A stretch of DNA of 64,000 nucleotides, taken from Arthrobacter alkaliphilus (GTDB taxonomy: Bacteria > Actinomycetota > Actinomycetes > Actinomycetales > Micrococcaceae). Positions within the stretch are counted from its first letter, which is position 1, and every line of letters starts with the position of its first letter. The notes below the pieces were generated by a model that was not told the DNA's origin, did no database searches, and worked only from the letters and a program-made list of their open reading frames with translations. Below, one piece after another: positions 1 through 8,324 of the stretch. The stretch covers positions 53,629 through 117,628 of the forward strand of contig NZ_JAKEEC010000011.1 in NCBI RefSeq assembly GCF_021483235.1, read 5' to 3'. Both the position numbers and the translations under genes were made by a program.

Positions 1-233
1 CTGGCCGTCAGTTCATAAGGACGTCGGCGGTCCTCACCGGGCAGGGCGCGGATATGGCCCCGTTCTTCCAAGCGGGCCAACGCTCCGTAAAGCGTCCCGG
101 GCCCGAGCGTTATGCCAGCTTGTTCTTCCGTATCCTGGATGATCGCGTAGCCATGTTTGGGACCGCCCGCGAGGCTTGTGAGGATCAGCAGCGCCGGATC
201 GGCCCACGCCACTTCCGTGTTGTTTCGTGCCAT
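1..233 (-). CDS. PadR-family transcriptional regulator (C-terminus beyond window edge)
   Basis: The gene starts with ATG at 233 and runs off the left edge, so only 77 codons of the N-terminal winged helix are visible. The translation contains the PadR signatures LTSLAGGPKHGYAI (recognition region) and GPGTLYGALARLEERG (second half of the HTH), followed by a basic RRRPYELT stretch that normally leads into the wing. PadR proteins are usually ligand-responsive repressors of transporters or detoxification genes. The target cannot be told, because the downstream neighbour lies outside the window. The family call is firm and the function is unknown. Confidence 0.85.
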   Translation of the reverse strand, partial: MARNNTEVAWADPALLILTSLAGGPKHGYAIIQDTEEQAGITLGPGTLYGALARLEERGHIRALPGEDRRRPYELTA

Positions 234-431
234 TGCCTACTCCGTTTCAGGTACTACGCGAAACGATACAGCGAACGGCGTTTGGAAGCTACCCTCAAAG
301 CGAACCCGTTCGTCGCCCTTGCCATGCACTTTCCTTATGGGTTCACACGGTATTGGTATTTCCGCGGCCCTGCGAACGCGGCCTAGATTTCATAGATCAG
401 AAAAGTCAGCGAAGAGTCCGAAAGGGACAAA

Positions 432-962
432 ATGCCAGCCCAATCCGGCTCCCTTCGGGGCCCATCAGCCACCGGCAGATACACCTACCGGGCAAATGCT
501 CCAGCCCGGCCCCAAACTGCGGCCAAAGGGGAGCGTGCCAGGCTCGCCCACGCCCTCGCGGCGCATAGGCAACTCCTGTCCCACGCTTCGAGCGCCATCC
601 GAACATTGACCGCTGCCCGCAACGAGATGATCGCCCAGGCCCTTGAAGATGGGCTCACTCCGGCCACAATTTCCTCGGTGACCGGGGAAAACATTCGCGC
701 TGTCCGAACCATTGGTTTGGCTTACGACGACCTGCACCCGAGTGGGCTTCCGCGAGGCGCACATGTGGATGCCCTCAAGGCGAAAAGCGAGCAACTCAAA
801 GCCGCCGAAAGGCACCGCGACGAGATCACTCAACAGCGGGAAACGTTGATTGTCGCGGCGCTCCGCACCCAAGCCTGCGATGACCTTGAACTTGCCTCGC
901 TGACCGGCCTGACGCCGGATCATATCCGCAGGACCACCCGCAGAGTCCGGCAGGCAGGCTAG
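432..962 (+). CDS. Unknown protein with two tandem HTH-like helical repeats
   Basis: This 176-residue protein starts at ATG 432 behind an AAGGGAC ribosome-binding site. The first 40 residues are low-complexity and basic. The rest is an internal duplication. Copy 1 (about residues 44-94) and copy 2 (about 117-173) both read as a helix rich in Arg and Gln, then ARNEMIAQAL or RETLIVAALR, then a helix-turn-helix-like TPATISSVTGENIRAVR or LELASLTGLTPDHIRRTTR. The pattern suggests two small DNA-binding helical bundles in one chain. I know no named family for it. Only short hairpin-containing spacers flank it, so there is no operon context. Confidence 0.6.
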   Translation: MPAQSGSLRGPSATGRYTYRANAPARPQTAAKGERARLAHALAAHRQLLSHASSAIRTLTAARNEMIAQALEDGLTPATISSVTGENIRAVRTIGLAYDDLHPSGLPRGAHVDALKAKSEQLKAAERHRDEITQQRETLIVAALRTQACDDLELASLTGLTPDHIRRTTRRVRQAG

Positions 963-1043
963 GCAGTGCTCAGGCGTGCAGTGTCCTGGTTTGCCGCCCG
1001 CGGTGTCACCGGACGTCCGCTGGAATTCCCCGCTTTTCACGCC

Positions 1044-1087
1044 CGACGACGGCGCCGCCCGCTACGTGGCGCGGGTTGCCGTCGTCG
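1044..1087. terminator. Inverted repeat between converging genes, possible bidirectional terminator
   Basis: CGACGACGGC at 1044-1053 is the exact reverse complement of GCCGTCGTCG at 1078-1087, with a GC-rich loop of 24 bases. It lies between the end of the gene at 432-962 and the end of the convergent gene at 1133-1603, where a terminator is expected. It has no clear U-tract. Confidence 0.35.
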
Positions 1088-1132
1088 TTTGGATCCAAAG
1101 GTGGGGAGCTTCAGCGGGCGGTGTCCCTAACC

Positions 1133-1603
1133 CTAGACCGTTGCGTCAGGCTTTGCCTGGGGCGTCCTGCAACTGAACAGCTCCTGGGTTCCTGTTTTCC
1201 TGGCGATGAGCACCGTCAATGCGCGGGCCGAGGATGAGATCGGTTCGAAATGTTGGATCGAGCGCGCGCCGACGTTCCAGATGCGCTTCACGCCAAGCAC
1301 CCGATCGTTCTCATCCGTGGCGACGAGGGGCGGACTTCCCTGTCCTGCCACGGGCCTGCGTTTCCAGCAGAGACTGACTACGGTCGCATGCTCCCAGAAT
1401 TCCACGGCGGTGACGAAGAATTCGCGCCCCTCGTCGTCCAGGAACAACCCGGACTGCGGGACGTAAACCGCCCGGAGATCGTACTCGGCAGGCCCTGAAT
1501 GCCGTGCAGCCGGCGGTTGGGCGATGGCTGCGGCTTGACTGGGATTGAGATCTGGTTGCGGGACCACGGCATGCTCCATTGAAGTTGCGGCCGACCCCCT
1601 CAT
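1133..1603 (-). CDS. Hypothetical protein, 156 residues
   Basis: The product is soluble, with no signal peptide or membrane segment. The N-terminal 40 residues are low-complexity (QAAAIAQPPAARHSG). The central part (about residues 45-110) has alternating hydrophobic residues typical of a small beta-barrel: YVPQSGLFLDDEGREFFVT, then VVSLCWKRRPVAGQG. An internal ATG at 1579 is an alternative start. I recognise no family and the neighbours give no hint. It is accepted as a gene because codon use is consistent and the frame spans an otherwise empty interval. Confidence 0.5.
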   Translation of the reverse strand: MRGSAATSMEHAVVPQPDLNPSQAAAIAQPPAARHSGPAEYDLRAVYVPQSGLFLDDEGREFFVTAVEFWEHATVVSLCWKRRPVAGQGSPPLVATDENDRVLGVKRIWNVGARSIQHFEPISSSARALTVLIARKTGTQELFSCRTPQAKPDATV

Positions 1604-1684
1604 CGACCGACCCCGAGTGGCCTCGGGATATCCAATCTAGTCCCGCCCGGGGACGCCCGGAAGAGTGGCGACTACCTACCTAGC

Positions 1685-2524
1685 TCAGTAGCTCGGCCGG
1701 ACGTCACCTGTCCCGCCAAAGGGAGCGCCGCCGTCGTCGGGGGCTGTGGGAATGAACTTGCCGGCGAGGGCCTCAGTGCCGCGGGCAAGCACCGCGACAT
1801 CCGCGCCGACCAGCACGAACGAGGCACCGGCATCCATATAGTCCCGCGCCGTCGCTTCGTTGAAGGCGTTGACCCCGCCCGGTTTGCCCGCGGTCCTTGC
1901 CGCGGAAAGGCAGTGCTCGACGGCGGCGCGCACCTTGGGGTGTTCCTGCTCGCCGAGCAGGCCCAGGGACGCCGCAAGGTCGGAGGGCCCGAGGAAGATG
2001 GCATCGACGCCGTCGACCGCCAGGATCTCCTCCACCGCGGCGACGGCGGCCTCGGTTTCGATCTGGACCGTGACGCTGATGGTTTCCGCGGCCCGGGCGA
2101 GGTAGTCCGGGATGCGGTTCCAGCGTGAGGCGCGGGCCAGGGCCGAGCCGACGCCCCGGACGCCGTGCGGCGGGTAGCGCACGGCGTCGACGGCGGCCTT
2201 GGCTTCCGCGGCGGAGTTGACCATGGGGATGAGCAGGTCCTGCACGCCGAGGTCCAGGTATTGCTTGAGGAGCACGGCGTCGTTGACCGGCGGCCGGACC
2301 ACGACCTGGACCGGGTAGCCGCGCACGGCCTGGAGTTGGGCAAGGATGGATTCGAGGCCGTTGGGGCTGTGTTCGGCGTCGATGAGGAGCCAGTCCAGGC
2401 CGGCTCCGGCGCACAGTTCGGCGATCAACGGGCTGCCGGAACATACCCACATCCCTGCAAGGGGCCGGTCCGTGGCAGCCAAGGCCTCGCGGAATGTGCG
2501 GTCAGGCTCTACTCGAACCGGCAT
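1685..2524 (-). CDS. hpaI: 2,4-dihydroxyhept-2-ene-1,7-dioate (HHED) aldolase
   Basis: This class II pyruvate aldolase makes the last cleavage of the homoprotocatechuate pathway, splitting 4-hydroxy-2-oxoheptanedioate into pyruvate and succinate semialdehyde. The 279-residue TIM barrel keeps the HpcH/HpaI signature: LLIDAEHSPN with the catalytic base His52, substrate Arg77 in VVVRPP, and metal ligands Glu156 (QIETE) and Asp182 (GPSDLAASLG). It is the last gene of a minus-strand operon hpaE-hpaD-hpaH-hpaI, and its start overlaps the end of hpaH by 16 bases, which implies translational coupling. The C-terminal 25 residues are Pro/Gly-rich and look disordered. Confidence 0.92.
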   Translation of the reverse strand: MPVRVEPDRTFREALAATDRPLAGMWVCSGSPLIAELCAGAGLDWLLIDAEHSPNGLESILAQLQAVRGYPVQVVVRPPVNDAVLLKQYLDLGVQDLLIPMVNSAAEAKAAVDAVRYPPHGVRGVGSALARASRWNRIPDYLARAAETISVTVQIETEAAVAAVEEILAVDGVDAIFLGPSDLAASLGLLGEQEHPKVRAAVEHCLSAARTAGKPGGVNAFNEATARDYMDAGASFVLVGADVAVLARGTEALAGKFIPTAPDDGGAPFGGTGDVRPSY

Positions 2525-3294
2525 GTGACAGCTCCCAACGGTCCATAGTCGGCGTGGACGGTATCGCCTTTGTACACCCAGAGCGGGCGGGTGAAGGAGC
2601 CTGCGAGGACGATCTCTCCCGCCTTCAGCCCGTCGCCATGCGCAGCGATCTTGTTAACGAGCCAGTGCACGCCGTTCGCCGGATGGTCCAGGACGCCGGC
2701 GGCGACGCCGGTTTCCTCCACGGTCTGGTTCTTGTACAGGATGGCCGACACCCAGCGGAGGTCGACGGCGTCCGGACGGACCGGGCGTCCGCCCACCACC
2801 ATGGCACCCATCGCTGCGTTATCCGAGATGGTGTCCACGATGGTCCGGCCTTCCATCTCGATCCTGGAATCCAGGATTTCAAGGGCCGGAACCACGTAGT
2901 CGGTGGCGTTCAGGACGTCGAAGATGCTGCAGCCCGGCCCGGACAGGTCCTTTTTGAGCACGAACGCGAGTTCCACCTCCACCCGGGGGTGCGTGTACCG
3001 GTCCCAGGGTATGGAGCAGCCTGTTTCCAGGACCATGTCGTCAAAGATCGCGCCATAGTCCGGTTCCGTGATGCCCGTCGCCGCCTGCATGGCTTTGGAG
3101 GTCAGCCCGATCTTGCGGCCCACCAGCTTCCGGCCCGCTTCCTCGTTGCGGCTGCGCCACAACCGCTGCACGGCGTAGGAATCCTCAACCGTCATCTCCG
3201 GGTACCGGGCAGTCAGGAGGGGAACAGGGGTCCGGCTCCGCCCGGCTTCCAGCAGCTCATCCGCAATGGTTTCTATCGTCTTCGGGTCAAGCAT
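2509..3294 (-). CDS. hpaH: 2-oxohept-4-ene-1,7-dioate hydratase
   Basis: The enzyme adds water to 2-oxohept-4-ene-1,7-dioate to give the substrate of HpaI. The 261-residue product belongs to the MhpD/HpaH hydratase family: it shows GRKIGLTSKAMQ near residue 60, the acidic metal-site region VEVELAFVLKKDLSG, and the C-terminal GEIVLAGSFTRPL. The frame stays open 33 codons further upstream, but those codons lie inside the end of hpaD and read as low-complexity, so ATG 3294 (MLDPKTIETIADELLEAG) is chosen. This start sits 4 bases after the hpaD stop. Confidence 0.9.
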   Translation of the reverse strand: MLDPKTIETIADELLEAGRSRTPVPLLTARYPEMTVEDSYAVQRLWRSRNEEAGRKLVGRKIGLTSKAMQAATGITEPDYGAIFDDMVLETGCSIPWDRYTHPRVEVELAFVLKKDLSGPGCSIFDVLNATDYVVPALEILDSRIEMEGRTIVDTISDNAAMGAMVVGGRPVRPDAVDLRWVSAILYKNQTVEETGVAAGVLDHPANGVHWLVNKIAAHGDGLKAGEIVLAGSFTRPLWVYKGDTVHADYGPLGAVTCRFE

Positions 3295-3298
3295 CGGC

Positions 3299-4396
3299 TT
3301 AGACCTGCGCTCCGAGCTTGAAGCCTTCGGCGGCGGCGGGTCCGGACGCGTCGCCGTCGTCGCTCTTGCGCGTGTAAGAGAAGCCGTCGGCACCGACCGT
3401 TACGGCCATTTCGCTCTTTTCCTCACGGACAACGACCGGCTGCGGGTTGCCGTCCAGGTCCAGGACGAGGGAGGCCTCGGTGTACCAGGACGGGACCACG
3501 GGGTTGCCCCACCAGTCGCGGCGCTGATTGTCGTGCACGTCCCAGGTGACGGTGGGGTTGTCCGGGTCGCCGGTGTAGTAGTCCTGGGTGTAGATCTCCA
3601 CGCGGTGGCCGTCCGGGTCAAGGATGTAGAGGTAGAACGCGTTGGACACACCGTGCCGTCCGGGGCCGCGTTCGATCCGGTCGCTGATGCGCAGGGCGCC
3701 CATCTTGTCGCAGATCTGGATGATGTTGTGCTTCTCGTGGGTGGAAAACGCGATGTGGTGCAGGCGCGGGCCGTTGCCGCCGGTCAGTGCGGTGTCGTGC
3801 ACAGTCTGCTTGCGGTGCATCCACGCGGCGTACGTCACGCCGTCGGCATCTTTGATGTCCTCCGAGACGCGGAAGCCGAGGTCCTCGAGGTATTTGCGGC
3901 CGCGCGGAACATCGGGGGTGACCTGGTTGAAGTGGTCCAGGCGCACCAGTTCCCCGGCGGAGTACAGGTCGTAGCGCTGGGTGAGGCGTTCGACGTGCTC
4001 CACCTCGTAGAAGAACTCATAGGGGAAGCCCAGCGGATCCTCGACGCGGACGGAGTCGCCCACGCCCTTGGTGAAGCCGTCCCTGCGGCGCTCCACCCGG
4101 CAGCCGAGCTCCTTGTAGTAGGCCTCGGCGGCGTCGACTTCGGCGGGCGACTTCACCCGGTACGCGAACGCGGCGGCCGCGGCGACCGGCCCCTTGCGCA
4201 GGACCAGGTTGTGGTGGATGAACTCCTCGAAGGAGCGCAGGTAAATGGCGTTCTCGTCTTCCTCGGTGACGTGAAGGCCGAGGAGGTCAACGTAGAACTC
4301 GCGGGATTTGGCCAGGTCGGTGACCACGAGTTCGAGGTACGCGCAACGGACGATGTCCGGCGCCGGGACTGTGGGGGTGGGAACGAAGTTGGTCAT
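3299..4396 (-). CDS. hpaD: Homoprotocatechuate (3,4-dihydroxyphenylacetate) 2,3-dioxygenase
   Basis: This extradiol dioxygenase opens the ring of 3,4-dihydroxyphenylacetate between C2 and C3. The 365 residues form two glyoxalase-type modules. All key residues of the characterised enzymes fall at the known positions: metal ligands His155 (RLDHFNQ), His214 (RLHHIAF) and Glu267 (GHRVEIYT), acid-base His200 (KQTVHD) and Tyr257 (FYLYILD). This length and spacing match the Mn(II)-dependent MndD of Arthrobacter globiformis and the Fe(II) enzyme of Brevibacterium fuscum; the sequence alone does not fix the metal. It is the second gene of the hpa operon, 23 bases after hpaE. Confidence 0.95.
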   Translation of the reverse strand: MTNFVPTPTVPAPDIVRCAYLELVVTDLAKSREFYVDLLGLHVTEEDENAIYLRSFEEFIHHNLVLRKGPVAAAAAFAYRVKSPAEVDAAEAYYKELGCRVERRRDGFTKGVGDSVRVEDPLGFPYEFFYEVEHVERLTQRYDLYSAGELVRLDHFNQVTPDVPRGRKYLEDLGFRVSEDIKDADGVTYAAWMHRKQTVHDTALTGGNGPRLHHIAFSTHEKHNIIQICDKMGALRISDRIERGPGRHGVSNAFYLYILDPDGHRVEIYTQDYYTGDPDNPTVTWDVHDNQRRDWWGNPVVPSWYTEASLVLDLDGNPQPVVVREEKSEMAVTVGADGFSYTRKSDDGDASGPAAAEGFKLGAQV

Positions 4397-4419
4397 GGTG
4401 GTCTCTCTTCAACTCTGTC

Positions 4420-5946
4420 TTAGGCGCCGAACTTGGGGGTATGTACAGCTCCGAGGGTGATGTGGACCGCCTGCTGGTCCGTGTAGAAATCAATGGAGCG
4501 GTAGCCGCCCTCGTGGCCCAGTCCCGAAGCCTTGACGCCACCGAACGGGGTGCGCAGGTCCCGCACGTTGTGGCTGTTGAGCCACACCATGCCGGCTTCG
4601 ACGTTCTGGGCGAAGTTGTGGGCGCGGGTCAGGTCGCGGGTCCAGATGTAGGCCGCCAGGCCGTATTTGGTGTTGTTCGCGAGGGCGAGGGCTTCTTCGT
4701 CGTTCTCGAACGGGGTGATCGCGACGACGGGACCGAAAATCTCCTCCTGGAAGATCCGCGCGTCGGGCGCAACGTCGGCAAACACCGTGGGAGCGATGTA
4801 GTTGCTGTTGTTGAGCCCGTCGGGGAGGTTTTCCGGCCGTCCCCCGCCGGCGAGGAGGCGGCCTTCGGACTTGCCGATCTCCACGTACGACGCGACCTTG
4901 GCGTAGTGCTCGGGGTGGACGAGGGCACCCACCTGGGTCTTGGGATCGTGCGGGTCACCTACCACGATGTTCTTTGCACGGGCGGCGTACTTCTCGCAGA
5001 ACTCCTCGTAAATGGCCCGTTCAACAAGGATGCGGGAGCCGGCCGTGCAGCGTTCCCCGTTGAGGGAGAAGACCCCGAACAGGGCGGAATCGATCGCGGC
5101 GTCGAGGTCGGCGTCGGCGAACACGACACACGGGGACTTGCCGCCGAGCTCCATGGACAGGCCCTTGAGGTTGGCCGCGGCGTTGCGGAAGATCGTCTGG
5201 CCCGTGGTGGTCTCGCCCGTGAAGGAAATGAGCGGCACGTCCGGGTGCTTCACCAGGGCATCGCCGGCTTCCTCACCCAGGCCGTTGACCAGGTTGAACA
5301 CACCGTCGGGCAGGCCGGCGTCCTTGAAGATTTGCGCCCAAAGAGACGCGGACAAGGGGGTGAACTCGGCCGGCTTGAGGACCACGGTGTTGCCCGTCGC
5401 CAGGGCGGGGGCAAGCTTCCAGGACTCCAGCATGAACGGCGTGTTCCACGGGGTGATCAGGCCTGCGACGCCGATCGGCTTGCGGTTTACGTAGTTGATC
5501 TGCGATCCCGGGACCTTCATGGCGTCGTCGAACTGGGCCACGATCAGGTCCGCGAAGAAGCGGAAGTTCTCGGCGGCTCGCAGTGCCTGGCCCTTGGCCT
5601 GGGTAATCGGCAGGCCGGTATCGAAGGTCTCCAGTTCGGCGAGGCGCTCTTCCTGGGCTTCGACGGCGTCGGCGATCCGGTTCAACACCGTCGCACGCTC
5701 GCGGGGCTTCAGCTTCGGCCATGGACCGTTCACGAAGGCTTCGCGGGCCGCAGCGACCGCAAGATCGATGTCTTCCTTCTGGCCTGCGGCGGCGGTGGCG
5801 TAGTTGGTGTTGGACACCGGGTCCAGGACATCGAAGGTCTTCCCGCTGACCGAGTCTACGAATTGGCCGTTGATGTAGTGCTGGATGTGGGTAGGCAGGT
5901 TTTCCGGGATGTAGTGGGTGGCGGTGGCCGGTGCGGTGAACGTCAT
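4420..5946 (-). CDS. hpaE: 5-carboxymethyl-2-hydroxymuconate semialdehyde dehydrogenase
   Basis: This NAD-dependent aldehyde dehydrogenase oxidises the ring-cleavage semialdehyde to the dicarboxylate used by the HpaG isomerase/decarboxylase. The 508 residues carry the superfamily hallmarks: the SMELGGKSPCVVF segment with the general-base Glu, the catalytic Cys in NGERCTAGSR, and EEIFGPVVAITPF near the C-terminus. It is the first gene of the minus-strand operon E-D-H-I. Its start (ATG 5946 behind a GAAGGAAGAA-type site) lies immediately downstream of a large palindrome at 5966-6030, beyond which is the gntR gene. Confidence 0.92.
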   Translation of the reverse strand: MTFTAPATATHYIPENLPTHIQHYINGQFVDSVSGKTFDVLDPVSNTNYATAAAGQKEDIDLAVAAAREAFVNGPWPKLKPRERATVLNRIADAVEAQEERLAELETFDTGLPITQAKGQALRAAENFRFFADLIVAQFDDAMKVPGSQINYVNRKPIGVAGLITPWNTPFMLESWKLAPALATGNTVVLKPAEFTPLSASLWAQIFKDAGLPDGVFNLVNGLGEEAGDALVKHPDVPLISFTGETTTGQTIFRNAAANLKGLSMELGGKSPCVVFADADLDAAIDSALFGVFSLNGERCTAGSRILVERAIYEEFCEKYAARAKNIVVGDPHDPKTQVGALVHPEHYAKVASYVEIGKSEGRLLAGGGRPENLPDGLNNSNYIAPTVFADVAPDARIFQEEIFGPVVAITPFENDEEALALANNTKYGLAAYIWTRDLTRAHNFAQNVEAGMVWLNSHNVRDLRTPFGGVKASGLGHEGGYRSIDFYTDQQAVHITLGAVHTPKFGA

Positions 5947-5965
5947 TGTTTCTTCCTTCTTTGGT

Positions 5966-6030
5966 GCAACGCGGGGTCACTTACGGCCCATGTTGGGCGG
6001 TTTAATGGGCGCTAAGTGACCCCGCGTTGC
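5966..6030. repeat. 65-bp palindromic element with 18-bp perfect arms
   Basis: The arm GCAACGCGGGGTCACTTA (5966-5983) is perfectly complementary to 6013-6030. Inside the loop a second pair, GCCCAT (5986-5991) and ATGGGC (6005-6010), extends the stem. The right half lies inside the end of the gntR gene and supplies its last codons and stop; the left half ends 20 bases before the hpaE start. It may act as a terminator or attenuator between the two genes, or be a copy of a dispersed palindromic repeat. No second copy was seen in this window. Confidence 0.8.
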
Positions 6031-6676
6031 TCTGGGCGAGGTACGCGTCGAGGGTGGCGGCGCGGTGGCGGCGGGCGGCTTGTTCGATGGTGTCGGCGTC
6101 CGCTCCTGACTCGATGAGTTGGAGCAGTGCTTCATGCTCTTGCACGGATTCCTGGGCCCGGCCCGGAATGAAGCGGAAGGTCGTGGCCCTGATCGAGGCG
6201 AGCCGGTTCCAGCCCCGGTGTACGAGGTCCAGGATGTGCGGATTGGGACAGTGTTCAAAGAGCACGCTGTGAAAATCCTGGTTCAGCGCGGTGAAGCGGA
6301 CAGGGTCGAAATGCTCGAGGCAGTCCCGCATCTCGGAGTTGACCGCGCGGGCCCGGGCAATGGCCACGGCATCGATCAGGGGTGCGGACAACGCCGTCGC
6401 CGCGCCCTCGATGATGCTCAAGGTCTGCATCGTGTACAGGTACTCGGTGGGGTCGATCCCGGAGACCGTGGCGCCGACGTTGCGTTCGAACTTCACCAGC
6501 CCTTCGGCCTCCAGGCGGCGGATGGCTTCCCGGACCGGGACCACGCTGACGCCGAGGTCCTCTGCGATCTTGGCGAGCACCAGCCGGTACCCCGGCGTGT
6601 ATGTGCCCTCCACGATGCGCGCCTTCACGGCCGCGTAGGCCTGCTCGGATTTGCTCCCGACGGCGGTTTCAGTCAC
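6002..6676 (-). CDS. GntR-family (FCD domain) regulator of the hpa genes
   Basis: The protein is a 224-residue FadR-type regulator. An N-terminal winged helix (about residues 8-75, with VPVREAIRRLEAEGLVKFER) is followed by an all-helical FCD ligand domain with the usual His/Asp metal site (LNQDFHSVLFEHCPNPHI and SVQEHEALL). GTG at 6676 is the likely start and overlaps the end of the upstream fusion gene by 8 bases (GTGACTGA), so the two are translationally coupled. It lies between the two arms of the hpa cluster, and a GTATAC-centred palindrome typical of such regulators lies before the cluster's first gene (8154-8163). It probably represses the pathway until an aromatic acid intermediate binds. 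Confidence 0.85.
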   Translation of the reverse strand: MTETAVGSKSEQAYAAVKARIVEGTYTPGYRLVLAKIAEDLGVSVVPVREAIRRLEAEGLVKFERNVGATVSGIDPTEYLYTMQTLSIIEGAATALSAPLIDAVAIARARAVNSEMRDCLEHFDPVRFTALNQDFHSVLFEHCPNPHILDLVHRGWNRLASIRATTFRFIPGRAQESVQEHEALLQLIESGADADTIEQAARRHRAATLDAYLAQSNAGSLSAH

Positions 6677-8135
6677 CGTGCGTTCCTACCCACTCTGCGT
6701 AGCGGGCACGCCATTGGGCGTTCATCGGGTAGAGCCCGTCCACGCTGTTGCCCTGCTTGACCATCTCCAAGATGAAGGCTTCTTCCTTCTCCTGCTCGAT
6801 GCACTCGTCCACCAGTTCTTCGGCGATGGCCGGGGGTATCACCAGGATCCCGTCCGAGTCGGCCACGATGATGTCCCCGGGCTGGACCGTCGCCCCGCCG
6901 CAGGCGATGGTGATGTCCGTGTCCCACGGGATGTGCCGCCGCCCCAGGACGGCCGGGTGCGGATTGGCGAAGTAAGTGGGCATGTCCAGTCCCGCGACCG
7001 CCGAATAGTCGCGGACGCCCCCGTCGGTGATGATGGCCGCGGCACCGCGCACTTGGGCACGCATGGCGAGGATGTCGCCCACGGTCCCGGTGCCCTTCTC
7101 ACCGCGGGCTTCCATGACCAGGATCTCGCCCTCATTCACGGAATCGATTGCCCGTTTCTGGGCGTTGAACCCGCCTCCGTGGATCTTGAACAGATCCTCC
7201 CGGTTGGGCACATAGCGAAGCGTCCGGGCGAGCCCGACGACGCGGCGGTCCGGGCGGGTGGCCTGCAGTCCGTCGATGCTGACGTTGTTGAGCCCGCGCT
7301 TGCGCAACTGGCTGGACAGGGTGGCCGTGGCGACGGACTCCAGCTTCTTCTTCAGTTCCGGCGCAAGGACCGGAACGACGGCGGCAGGGAGCCCGGCCGC
7401 TTCACGGGAACCGTACGCTTCCTCCCGCTGGGTGTCATCAGCCTTGGGCCTGGCGCCGAAGTCCGCGAACGGCGTCGTACCTTCCGTCACCGTGGTGGTG
7501 AGACGACCCGAGCTGAACTCACCGCCGGTGACTTCGACTTCGACGACGTCGCCCGGCTGGGCGACGGAGGCGCCGGCGGGGGTGCCGGTCAGGATGATGT
7601 CGCCGGGTTCGAGCGTGAGGAGCTGGGAAAGATCGGCGACGAGGCGCGCGAAAGGGAACAGCAGGTCTTCGGTGGTGTCGTCCTGGACGAGTTCGCCGTT
7701 GTGCCAAGTGCGGACCCGCAGCGCGGAGGGGTCGACGGCGTCTGCCGGGATAAGTGCCGGGCCCACCGGAGTGAAGCCATCGCCGCCCTTGGACCTGAGA
7801 TTGGAGCCCTTGTCCGCGTAGCGGAGATCGTACACACCAAGGTCATTGCTTGCCGTCACCCACCCGACGTGGCTCCACGCATCCTCGAGGCCGACCCGCC
7901 GAGCCGGCCTGCCCATGACCAACGCGATCTCACCCTCGTAGCCCAGGAGTTCACAGCCGGCCGGACGCTCCACCGCTGAGCCACCAAGCGCCAAGGACGA
8001 CGGTGGCTTCAAGAAGTACGACGGCTGTTCCGGCGTGCGGCCCCGCTGGATTGCCCGGCTGGGGTAGTTGATATGTACCGCGATGACCTTGCGGGCTCCT
8101 GCCAGGATGTGGTCGGTGACTGGTTCCAAGATCAC
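6669..8135 (-). CDS. Fusion: HpaG-type isomerase/decarboxylase (FAH fold) plus RraA-like domain
   Basis: This 488-residue protein joins two domains usually found separately. Residues 1 to about 215 are a fumarylacetoacetate-hydrolase fold with the acidic metal site in LLGYEGEIALVMG and the NDLGVYDLR motif, as in HpaG/HpcE, which decarboxylates and isomerises the ring-cleavage diacid. Residues about 245-480 are an RraA/HMG-CHA-aldolase-like domain with the DGGVRD motif and the PGDIIVADSDG segment. HpaG normally has two FAH-type halves; here the second is absent and RraA takes its place. The RraA part could be a second decarboxylase or keto-acid aldolase. The gene begins the gntR-containing transcript and is divergent from the hydroxylase at 8325. 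Confidence 0.8.
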   Translation of the reverse strand: MILEPVTDHILAGARKVIAVHINYPSRAIQRGRTPEQPSYFLKPPSSLALGGSAVERPAGCELLGYEGEIALVMGRPARRVGLEDAWSHVGWVTASNDLGVYDLRYADKGSNLRSKGGDGFTPVGPALIPADAVDPSALRVRTWHNGELVQDDTTEDLLFPFARLVADLSQLLTLEPGDIILTGTPAGASVAQPGDVVEVEVTGGEFSSGRLTTTVTEGTTPFADFGARPKADDTQREEAYGSREAAGLPAAVVPVLAPELKKKLESVATATLSSQLRKRGLNNVSIDGLQATRPDRRVVGLARTLRYVPNREDLFKIHGGGFNAQKRAIDSVNEGEILVMEARGEKGTGTVGDILAMRAQVRGAAAIITDGGVRDYSAVAGLDMPTYFANPHPAVLGRRHIPWDTDITIACGGATVQPGDIIVADSDGILVIPPAIAEELVDECIEQEKEEAFILEMVKQGNSVDGLYPMNAQWRARYAEWVGTHGD

Positions 8136-8153
8136 TCCTCATCGAGTACGAAA

Positions 8154-8163
8154 TCGTATACGA
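8154..8163. promoter_or_regulatory. Candidate GntR operator palindrome
   Basis: TCGTATACGA is a perfect 10-bp palindrome with the GTATAC core common to FadR-subfamily GntR sites. It lies 19 bases before the start of the fusion gene (8135), in the 189-bp divergent promoter region. The regulator encoded at 6002-6676 is the obvious candidate ligand. Confidence 0.5.
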
Positions 8164-8216
8164 AAACTATGGCGCGGGAGTTTGGAGACGTCAACCCCCT
8201 CTTTCGGGCGCCGTCC

Positions 8217-8246
8217 TTGTAGCCCGCGTCACACCTGCCGTACAGT
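8217..8246 (+). promoter_or_regulatory. Candidate sigma-70 promoter for the flavin hydroxylase
   Basis: TTGTAG at 8217-8222 and TACAGT at 8241-8246 are separated by 18 bases and precede the hydroxylase start by about 80 bases. The match is moderate and was placed by eye. Confidence 0.35.
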
Positions 8247-8324
8247 ATGAATTCAGATCAAGGTTCAGATAAAGAATTTACAGTTCCATAATTGAACAAC
8301 CCCACAATGAGGTGAGGAAAGTCC

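Noticed and set aside
3266..6015. Long plus-strand open frames opposite hpaD and hpaE (385 and 524 codons)
   Set aside because: They are shadows of high-GC genes with strong motifs on the minus strand; the translations have no recognisable domain and odd Val/Gly-rich composition.
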